DNA of 10,703 bases from Candidatus Nanohaloarchaea archaeon. GTDB taxonomy: Archaea; Nanohalarchaeota; Nanosalinia; Nanosalinales; JAHENU01. A program made the translations under genes and the position numbers. The stretch spans positions 1 through 10,703 of the forward strand of contig JAHENU010000097.1 in NCBI GenBank assembly GCA_018609855.1, given 5' to 3'. Positions 6,493 through 10,703 of this stretch are shown here, one piece after another; the stretch's first letter is position 1, and every line of letters begins with the position of its first letter. The notes beneath the pieces were generated by a model that was not told the origin of the DNA, ran no database searches, and saw only the letters and a program-made list of their open reading frames with translations.

Positions 6493-6857
6493 ATTTGTCT
6501 ATCGTGTATTTACCGTGTGGAAAAACATGCATAGAAAGATGTGCTTGCTCTGCAGTGACGCTTTTTTGGCTCCTTTGGCGTCTTTAGGGGTTCTGTTCTT
6601 CTTGCGGTTATGCTGTTGCCAACGTGTTCTTGATTAGGTTTTTGAAGGAAGTGGTAGAGCAGTTAAATAGTTTAAGCTAAAGTTATCTAGCCAGAATGTT
6701 GCTAGTGGCAGCAGTAGGTGAATGCTCTTTCGGTCAACTTGTAGCAGTATCTACATCTCGCAGCAGTAGATAGAGGCCCAAGGATTATTACAAGAAGGTT
6801 TACAATTGCCTGCCTTTCCAAAAGATTTGTAAAAACCTTGAAGCGTTCTCCGTGTGT
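6493..6857. other. Non-coding region of about 365 bp with several small inverted repeats
   Basis: No convincing reading frame was found on either strand in this otherwise tightly packed window. It holds potential hairpins: GACGC/GCGTC (6557-6561 with 6578-6582), CTAGC/GCTAG (6687-6691 with 6701-6705), TATCTAC/GTAGATA (6748-6754 with 6766-6772), and an imperfect 11-bp stem (6795-6805 with 6827-6839). The decamer GCAGCAGTAG occurs at 6708-6717 and 6760-6769. The minus-strand U5 at 6831-6835, about 23 bp past tRNA-Pro, may help end that transcript. It could hold an untyped structured RNA or a decayed gene; no SRP, RNase P or 5S signature was recognised. Confidence 0.4.
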
Positions 6858-6930
6858 TGGGACCACCCGGATTTGAACCGGGGGCTACGGCACCCGAAGC
6901 CGCAATGCTCGTCCACTACACCATGGTCCC
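6858..6930 (-). tRNA. tRNA-Pro (CGG anticodon)
   Basis: The minus strand folds into a 73-nt cloverleaf with no encoded CCA and no intron. The acceptor stem GGGACCA pairs with TGGTCCC and the discriminator base is A. The T arm is CCCGG-TTCAAAT-CCGGG. The anticodon stem GCGGC/GCCGT (one G-U pair) closes the loop TTCGGGT, placing CGG at positions 34-36 (plus-strand 6894-6896), which reads the proline codon CCG. Shifting the anticodon stem by one base to give a TCG anticodon destroys the pairing. The candidate TATA box is tattaaaag at 6966-6974, about 40 bp upstream, which would leave a 5' leader of roughly 14 nt for RNase P to remove. Confidence 0.93.
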
Positions 6931-6966
6931 TTTGCTTTTATAACTACTGTATTATCTATCACTAGC

Positions 6967-6974
6967 TTTTAATA
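6967..6974. promoter_or_regulatory. TATA box of the MutY-like gene, possibly shared with tRNA-Pro
   Basis: The sequence ttttaata is centred 25-26 bp before the glycosylase ATG at 6996, fitting a leaderless mRNA. Read on the minus strand as tattaaaa it is the best-placed TATA for tRNA-Pro, about 40 bp from the mature 5' end. A second box, ttttataa at 6937-6944, is too close to the tRNA to be its promoter. Confidence 0.5.
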
Positions 6975-6995
6975 GCTCTCCCTCCTTCCACTGCT

Positions 6996-7877
6996 ATGTC
7001 CTTACTAGCATGGGATCCTGCAATACACACGCTGCGGAAGCGATACCAAGAGGAAGGACTGTCTGAAGCGGTGTGTCAGAAATTTCAGCAACAGATGCTT
7101 CAATATTATGCGAACTATGGTCGCAACTTTCCCTGGCGCCAGACCAAAGACCCCTACGCCGTCTTAGCCTCCGAGACGATGCTCCAACAAACGCAAACCC
7201 ATCGGGTAGTGTCAAAATATAACGAATTTATGAAACGTTTTCCTGACATCGCAAGTTTAGCGAAAGCAGCGCTGAAAGATGTGTTAGCAGCGTGGCAAGG
7301 ACTTGGCTACAACCGAAGAGCCAAATTATTACAGCAAGCTGCTCAACAGATCGTTGACCAATGGAATGGCCACATACCAGAACAGCGGGAGCACCTGGAG
7401 GTTTTGCCAGGTGTTGGCCCGTATACTGCCACTGCTGTTCGTGTGTTTGCCTTTAATCAGCCAGATGTAGTCCTGGAAACGAATATCCGGACAGTGTATA
7501 TTTTCTTTTTCCTGTCGGAGGAAGAGCAGGTGACGGATGCGCAACTGCAGCCATTTGTTGAACGGACACTATACTATCAATCACCGCGAACCTGGTATAA
7601 TGCATTAATGGATTACGGAGCAATGTTGAAACTGACTGTTGGCAATTTGAATAAACGTAGTGAAGCTTACACAAAACAGTCACAATTTGAAGGGTCAAAT
7701 CGCCAAGCACGAGGCCGTATTCTCCACGTGCTAACTCAACAATCAAAACTGTCTGTCGAAACGCTACAGGAGCGAGCGGCAATAGAAGAACCACGGTTTT
7801 CAAAAGCGCTGCAGCAATTGCAGCAGGAAGGATTAGTGATGTCCACAGAGAGAGGAAAAGTACAATTGGCAGAATAA
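6996..7877 (+). CDS. MutY-like HhH-GPD DNA glycosylase without iron-sulfur cluster
   Basis: This 293-residue protein has a MutY-type core. FPWRQTKDPYAVLASETMLQ starts the signature, and Glu60 in SETMLQQTQ corresponds to the catalytic Glu of MutY. The helix-hairpin-helix LPGVGPYTA is at 137-145. MutY removes adenine opposite 8-oxoguanine in base excision repair. Two differences stand out: the position of the second catalytic acid reads Glu161 (VLETNIRTV) rather than Asp in LDGNVxRV, and the four-cysteine 4Fe-4S motif is replaced by a Cys-free segment (NLNKRSEAY, QSQFEGSNRQARG). I recall ETNIR and FEGS-RQ-RG as typical of a distinct bacterial/archaeal subfamily, so this is probably its normal form and not damage. 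Residues from about 238 look like a winged helix. The NUDIX-like C-domain of classical MutY is absent. Substrate specificity is therefore open. Confidence 0.82.
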   Translation: MSLLAWDPAIHTLRKRYQEEGLSEAVCQKFQQQMLQYYANYGRNFPWRQTKDPYAVLASETMLQQTQTHRVVSKYNEFMKRFPDIASLAKAALKDVLAAWQGLGYNRRAKLLQQAAQQIVDQWNGHIPEQREHLEVLPGVGPYTATAVRVFAFNQPDVVLETNIRTVYIFFFLSEEEQVTDAQLQPFVERTLYYQSPRTWYNALMDYGAMLKLTVGNLNKRSEAYTKQSQFEGSNRQARGRILHVLTQQSKLSVETLQERAAIEEPRFSKALQQLQQEGLVMSTERGKVQLAE

Positions 7878-7942
7878 TGAAAGGCCCTCAGCCCGCCTGT
7901 CGCTCAGGTATCATCATCGGGCCCGGAGGTACGCAGGCACAA

Positions 7943-7952
7943 TTTTATAAAT
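7943..7952 (+). promoter_or_regulatory. TATA box of the 30-residue basic protein gene
   Basis: The sequence ttttataaat is centred 25-26 bp before the ATG at 7973, the same spacing as at the other leaderless genes in the window. It argues that 7973, and not the upstream ATG at 7877, is the real start. Confidence 0.6.
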
Positions 7953-7972
7953 ATGGCAATGGTAGCGTCACT

Positions 7973-8065
7973 ATGCCGTCAGGAAAAAAGCGCCAAAAGA
8001 AAAAGATGAACAAGCATAAGCAGCGGAAGCGGAAGAAAAAGATGCGCCAACGGAAGAAGAAATAA
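7973..8065 (+). CDS. Tiny basic ribosomal-type protein (bS22/mS38-like or eL41-like), 30 residues
   Basis: The 30-residue product starts MPSGKKRQKKKMNKHK and ends KMRQRKKK; 21 of its 30 residues are Lys or Arg. The opening MPSGKKR and the KKR...KKM.KHK..KR pattern resemble the AURKAIP1/COX24 domain (DUF1713; mitochondrial mS38, bacterial bS22-type proteins). I recall Bacteroidota members that also begin MPSGKKRKR. The last part, KMRQR flanked by Lys/Arg, also matches the end of archaeal eL41 (KMRQRSK). Both families are short Lys/Arg helices embedded in rRNA. The same frame is open from an ATG at 7877, which would give 62 residues. The shorter form is chosen because the TATA box fits it and the extra 32 residues look unrelated. 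Its stop abuts that of the convergent kinase-like gene. That it is a real gene is likely; family choice is uncertain. Confidence 0.65.
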   Translation: MPSGKKRQKKKMNKHKQRKRKKKMRQRKKK

Positions 8066-8950
8066 TTACTGATCTAACCGTATCAGTCTTTCTTGAAACG
8101 CCTCAGAATTTTCATGTTTTTTCAACGCGTGTGCGGTGCTAATGGCAACAAAAGAAGAAATGTAGTCAATTTCTTCATCACGCAACAACTTATTAACGGG
8201 AACTCGGTAATCCGGAAACACAGGAATATGAAGATGTGTGGCCACTTCCTTCAAAGTGTCTGGAGAGAGAATACTATCGTCAGGCGTTTCAAGGAGATAA
8301 CGTGCATTCCGTTTTTGTGAGTGTCTTGCTGCCGTCTTTAATTCATTCTTTTTCTTCTGAGGCCACTCTATAAGCTTAGAAACCTCATTCCGTTGTTGCA
8401 TCGATCCTGCCTTTGCATCTACAAAACTACAGCCAAGGTCAATATAAAATAATTCACAGCTATCGTACAATGCGTCATAAAAGTAGGCGATGTTTTGCCC
8501 CACTCCCTCAATATCACCAAGCGCCAAAATATCGCGATATAAGGCCTCGGCGGCTAATTCGTCTTCCAGGCTTTCGCAGCGATCCACATCTTCTTCCGGA
8601 AAGTCAATCCATTTGGAAACATAGTAGTAGGGCATATTCTCCCGTAACCGTTTTCTGGATTGCGGATCATCCTGTTGTTCAAATGCATCAGTATAGCGAA
8701 ATGTTACCCGACCGGTCATATTATTTAACACAAAATGGTCAGGGACGGAAAGACCAAGATAGCGAGCCAATCGATTCGTAATAGCTTCATACACCGGTTG
8801 ATGATGCGGTTGCATAGGATGATCGTGCGGTAATTCAGAACGGGGGCAATATTTGAGATACGCTTTCATCTGCTGACCATCGTACGGAATGCGAACCATG
8901 CCACCGGGATTGCCGCCCTTGGGCCCACTATCTACGTCAATGGTCACCAT
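8066..8950 (-). CDS. Putative kinase-fold protein (HipA/PKL-like), function unknown
   Basis: This 294-residue protein is not recognised to a named family, but it shows the landmarks of a protein-kinase-like fold in the right order. These are a glycine-rich N-terminal loop SGPKGGNPGG (8-17), Lys33 in AYLKYC, Glu55 in a helix (VYEAITNRLARYLGL), a possible hinge YYYVSKWID (108-116), Asp146 and Asn153 in GDIEGVGQN, and Asp171 in YIDLG as a DFG-like metal site. The Gly-loop, YLKY and NxLARYLGL parts recall HipA-like kinases. The C-terminal third is helical and charged (EWPQKKKNELKTAARHSQ). No antitoxin-like HipB partner is adjacent. The start is supported by a TATA box at 8971-8980 centred 25-26 bp upstream. 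It could phosphorylate a protein, lipid or small molecule, or be a pseudokinase; the substrate is unknown. Confidence 0.6.
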   Translation of the reverse strand: MVTIDVDSGPKGGNPGGMVRIPYDGQQMKAYLKYCPRSELPHDHPMQPHHQPVYEAITNRLARYLGLSVPDHFVLNNMTGRVTFRYTDAFEQQDDPQSRKRLRENMPYYYVSKWIDFPEEDVDRCESLEDELAAEALYRDILALGDIEGVGQNIAYFYDALYDSCELFYIDLGCSFVDAKAGSMQQRNEVSKLIEWPQKKKNELKTAARHSQKRNARYLLETPDDSILSPDTLKEVATHLHIPVFPDYRVPVNKLLRDEEIDYISSFVAISTAHALKKHENSEAFQERLIRLDQ

Positions 8951-8970
8951 ATCGCTATCACGTTCATATT

Positions 8971-8980
8971 ATTTATAAAA
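8971..8980 (-). promoter_or_regulatory. TATA box of the kinase-like gene
   Basis: The minus strand reads ttttataaat, centred 25-26 bp before the ATG at 8950. It is the same ten bases as the TATA box of the convergent 30-residue gene (7943-7952). No ribosome binding site precedes the ATG. Confidence 0.55.
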
Positions 8981-9023
8981 CAGCATTTTGTAATTATGTC
9001 TTAGTGGTAAAAAAACGGAAAGT

Positions 9024-9037
9024 TTTTTATATTATAT
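9024..9037 (+). promoter_or_regulatory. TATA region of the nucleotidyltransferase operon
   Basis: The A/T-rich stretch ttttttatattata-like sequence lies 30-40 bp before the ATG at 9067. Its best box (attatat, 9031-9037) is centred about 33 bp from the ATG, giving a short leader of about 7 nt, unlike the strictly leaderless spacing elsewhere. No in-frame start codon lies nearer to it. Confidence 0.4.
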
Positions 9038-9066
9038 CTTGATGTCTAAATGATAGTGAATGGCGT

Positions 9067-9729
9067 ATGGGAAAGAACGATAAGATTTTGACGAAACAAG
9101 ATTTTAGAGCAATTGCAAATACTCTAGAATACTGTTTTAGTGAATATTGTCACCCAACTGAGGACGGGGAGTTGTACGGGATCTTTGTTGGCGGAAGCGA
9201 AAGTATGATGACACATGAAAATGTCAACCGACGGGCAAGCAGCGATGTGGATATCACACTCAGTCACCCGTGGAGTCACTATACATTAATTGAATCACTA
9301 GTCAATGAAGGCTATGTGAAACAGCCCCGTACTGTGCATGATAGGGGCTATACATCTCTGAACGGGTTCCAGGGAGAGCATAATCCATTGAATATGGATA
9401 TATTCTATGGAGATAGGGTGTTTAATTTCCCCCGAGAATGGATAGTCAACAACTCACAACCACTAGAAATTGATGGCACTCACTATGATCACTTAAGTAT
9501 TCTAAGGCCGGAAGCAGCGACAGTACGCAAATTTACCAGATTCGCTGAAGGGGAAGAGGCGCAATCGCATGATATACAGCATCTACTAGACAGAACCGAC
9601 AACATGGAAAAAACTGAACGTGAAGCGTATTGGCAACGACTTGATCAGTGCACACAAGACCTTTTGGATGTATCATTCAATGAACTGCGATCACACGTCC
9701 AACACAGGTTAGTGACTAATGGTAGGTGA
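9067..9729 (+). CDS. Nucleotidyltransferase-fold protein (MNT/AbiEii-like), function unknown
   Basis: This 220-residue protein has the nucleotidyltransferase signature near its N-terminus. GGS (residues 42-44, FVGGSESMM) is followed by Asp60 and Asp62 in SSDVDITL, and a likely third acid is Asp111 in LNMDIFYGD. These are the GS-x-DxD...D residues that bind metal and NTP in minimal nucleotidyltransferases. The C-terminal half is helical (about 145-215). Members of this superfamily transfer nucleotides to tRNA, antibiotics or proteins, and include toxin or antitoxin components of abortive infection and HEPN/MNT modules; none of these is proven here. The next gene starts 4 bp after the stop codon, which lies inside that gene's ribosome binding site, so the two products are likely made together. 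No HEPN-domain or AbiEi-like partner is present. Confidence 0.72.
   Translation: MGKNDKILTKQDFRAIANTLEYCFSEYCHPTEDGELYGIFVGGSESMMTHENVNRRASSDVDITLSHPWSHYTLIESLVNEGYVKQPRTVHDRGYTSLNGFQGEHNPLNMDIFYGDRVFNFPREWIVNNSQPLEIDGTHYDHLSILRPEAATVRKFTRFAEGEEAQSHDIQHLLDRTDNMEKTEREAYWQRLDQCTQDLLDVSFNELRSHVQHRLVTNGR
9724..9729 (+). promoter_or_regulatory. Ribosome binding site of the TIM-barrel gene containing the upstream stop codon
   Basis: AGGTGA stands four bases before the ATG at 9734 and includes the TGA stop of the nucleotidyltransferase gene. It favours 9734 over the overlapping ATG at 9719, which would put the site inside the coding region. Confidence 0.7.
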
Positions 9730-9733
9730 GATT

Positions 9734-10564
9734 ATGAAAAAAAAGGAACTGCCGCTCTTTTCCGTCTCCCTCTATCCGGAGCAAGAACACGAGATGGAGC
9801 GGTATGAAAAGGAAGGATTCAGCATTGAGTTAAAGTTGGATTATGAACATATACGTCCTCAGGAGACAGAGCTCAATGATTTGTTCGAGCGACACGACAT
9901 AACTAGTGTACATTTACCGCCCAAGGGCATGTCTCTTCGTGAAGAAAACATGGGACGGTTGTTTGAATTCTGTTACGATGCACTGTGTGACGCAAATCTC
10001 CATTATGTAAGTTTGCATCCAACAGAGCGGCGATATACAGAAGAAGGCGAGACAGATTACGAATATTTCACGTATCTGTTAGGTCAAGTCGCAAGAAACA
10101 TGGAAGGTCTCGGATTCCGATTCGGGCTCGAAAATATTCCACGACAGAAAAGCTACCTGTATGATCAAAAAGATGTTGATATACTAGCCACAATGCTTGA
10201 CGATATGAAAATCGGTAATGTTGGGTTCGTCGTCGACTCAGCTCATCTGCCAGAACAAACGATTGATGCAGTCTACGACTATGTGAAAACAGCTGTTCGC
10301 AATAATAGATTAGTTGGTATGCATGCCAATGCCCAGTTCTCACCTAATTCGCGACAACAGAAGTATAAAAAGCATACGCTACCGAACATTACAATGGATG
10401 AGATTGATAAGGAAGAACAGAAGACAATCGGCCAACTCACATCACTCATTAGAGACGCCGGTGGCACCATCACTTTTGAGCCAGGCCGCAACGACACCAC
10501 TGACGATGTTCTTGCAGTGCGAAAATTACATGAACGATATGAGCGGCATTTTCTCGGTGAATGA
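9734..10564 (+). CDS. TIM-barrel metalloenzyme of the endonuclease IV / sugar isomerase superfamily
   Basis: This 276-residue protein shows the strand-end metal ligands of AP-endonuclease-2/xylose-isomerase-like barrels: His60 (SVHLPP), His95 (SLHP), Glu133 (GLENIP), Asp168 and His171 (VVDSAH), His197 (GMHAN) and Glu249 (TFEPG). This order follows endonuclease IV (His69, His109, Glu145, Asp179, His182, His216, Glu261 in E. coli, from memory). His214 may match His231, but the Asp of the DxH pair is not seen. It could be an AP endonuclease-like repair enzyme or a sugar-phosphate isomerase/epimerase; the missing Asp makes the second at least as likely. The ATG at 9734 is chosen for its ribosome binding site. 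It is coupled to the nucleotidyltransferase gene. Its stop codon ends one base before the convergent tRNA-Gly. Confidence 0.75.
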   Translation: MKKKELPLFSVSLYPEQEHEMERYEKEGFSIELKLDYEHIRPQETELNDLFERHDITSVHLPPKGMSLREENMGRLFEFCYDALCDANLHYVSLHPTERRYTEEGETDYEYFTYLLGQVARNMEGLGFRFGLENIPRQKSYLYDQKDVDILATMLDDMKIGNVGFVVDSAHLPEQTIDAVYDYVKTAVRNNRLVGMHANAQFSPNSRQQKYKKHTLPNITMDEIDKEEQKTIGQLTSLIRDAGGTITFEPGRNDTTDDVLAVRKLHERYERHFLGE

Positions 10565-10703
10565 TGCGCCCTCCGGGAGTTGAACCCGGGTCTCAGGCTC
10601 TCTCCGGACAGGGAAACCATTGTAAATTATAGATGAACGAAGACCGTCCTTCAGACGGTCACATCGCGAACAGATTTCGCTGTTCCGTGGAAGGCCTGGA
10701 TCA
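10565..10703 (-). tRNA. tRNA-Gly (UCC anticodon), 3' part, with an 88-nt intron; 5' end outside window
   Basis: The minus strand gives discriminator A, acceptor 3' strand AGGGCGC, T arm CCGGG-TTCAACT-CCCGG and a 4-nt variable loop AGAC as usual in tRNA-Gly. The anticodon stem CAGGC (10694-10698) pairs with GCCTG (10594-10598). The loop before the intron is CT-TCC-A, so the anticodon is UCC, reading GGA (and probably GGG). The intron fills 10600-10687 between positions 37 and 38, the standard archaeal site. CCA is not encoded. The 5' acceptor strand and most of the D arm lie beyond the window edge. The anticodon stem and 3' half are unambiguous. Confidence 0.88.
10600..10687 (-). other. Archaeal tRNA intron with bulge-helix-bulge splice motif
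   Basis: A canonical motif can be drawn. The exon bases CTTC (32-35) pair with GGAG (10602-10605) to form the central 4-bp helix, with one G-U pair. The 3-nt bulges are CAC and AGA, cut after their second base. An intron helix follows: GG/CC then ACAG/CTGT (10680-10683 with 10608-10611) with one bulged A. Inside lie a perfect 7-bp hairpin (10642-10648 with 10654-10660) and a 6-bp hairpin (10668-10673 with 10680-10685). The splicing endonuclease EndA would remove the intron. Confidence 0.82.

Noticed and set aside
6527..6637. A 36-codon plus-strand frame rich in Cys and Leu
   Set aside because: No TATA box at leaderless spacing and no ribosome binding site; composition looks random. Too weak to call a gene.
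6858..6930. Reading the tRNA as having a TCG (Arg) anticodon
   Set aside because: Shifting the loop by one base breaks the anticodon stem; GCGGC/GCCGT pairing fixes the anticodon as CGG (Pro).
7877..8065. A 62-residue frame whose ATG overlaps the glycosylase stop codon (TAATG)
   Set aside because: The overlap suggests coupling, but there is no ribosome binding site, the first 32 residues look non-biological next to the Lys/Arg tail, and a well-spaced TATA box points to the internal ATG at 7973.
10636..10668. Box C/D guide RNA inside the tRNA-Gly intron
   Set aside because: A CTGA (D-like) box is present, but the nearest C-box candidate (GATGTGA region) does not match RTGATGA, so the signature is incomplete.
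10590..10703. Reading the intron-containing tRNA as tRNA-Trp (CCA), a common archaeal intron carrier
   Set aside because: A stem shifted to AGGCC would mispair. The CAGGC/GCCTG stem, the 4-nt variable loop and the CTTCCA loop fit tRNA-Gly(UCC).
1..10703. CRISPR arrays, insertion sequences or integrase-type mobile elements
   Set aside because: No regularly spaced repeats, transposase-like protein or tRNA-adjacent integrase was seen. The decamer repeat at 6708 and 6760 is too short and has only two copies.

Overview
The window reads as a piece of a compact archaeal chromosome, most likely from a small-genome DPANN-type lineage. The archaeal evidence is direct: a PCNA sliding clamp, an archaeo-eukaryotic primase, TATA boxes about 25 bp before start codons, GGTGA-type ribosome binding sites, tRNAs without encoded CCA, and a tRNA intron with a bulge-helix-bulge splice motif. 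The DPANN assignment is an inference. It rests on a single-chain primase that joins a PriS-like catalytic part to a PriL-like C-terminal part, as known from Nanoarchaeum equitans, and on very tight gene packing. The precise phylum cannot be told from the sequence.

Layout. Positions 1-611 (-) hold an HD-domain nucleotide phosphohydrolase cut by the window edge. It diverges from a replication cluster (+): an RPA-like OB-fold protein (662-997), PCNA (1007-1753) and the fused primase (1788-3038). A convergent M3-family oligoendopeptidase follows (3044-4852, -). Next on the minus strand come the NAD(P)HX epimerase NnrE (4889-5623), a stand-alone LigD-type 3'-phosphoesterase (5628-6131) and a small DUF378 membrane protein (6253-6453). 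Then there is about 400 bp without a convincing gene, and tRNA-Pro(CGG) (6858-6930, -). A MutY-like HhH-GPD glycosylase (6996-7877, +) is followed by a 30-residue, almost purely Lys/Arg ribosomal-type protein (7973-8065, +). A kinase-fold protein lies on the minus strand (8066-8950). A two-gene operon follows: a nucleotidyltransferase (9067-9729, +) and a TIM-barrel protein of the endonuclease IV/sugar isomerase type (9734-10564, +). The right edge holds the 3' part of tRNA-Gly(UCC) on the minus strand, with an 88-nt intron.

Expression logic. Seven protein genes that begin a transcript, plus the primase, have a TATA-like element centred 25-28 bp upstream of their start codon with no ribosome binding site, so most mRNAs are probably leaderless. 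Two genes inside operons (nnrE and the TIM-barrel gene) instead have a GGTGA site, and in both the stop codon of the preceding gene lies inside that site. One near-symmetric TATA box at 633-641 appears to serve both the HD gene and the replication cluster.

Themes. The genes are mostly DNA replication and repair (RPA, PCNA, primase, 3'-phosphoesterase, MutY-like glycosylase, possibly the endonuclease IV-like barrel) and metabolite or nucleotide housekeeping (HD phosphohydrolase, NnrE). Both enzymes that commonly carry an iron-sulfur cluster in other organisms (the PriL part of primase and MutY) lack the cluster cysteines here. The most noteworthy item is the 30-residue protein at 7973-8065, which resembles the bS22/mS38 (AURKAIP1/COX24, DUF1713) family and, at its end, eL41.
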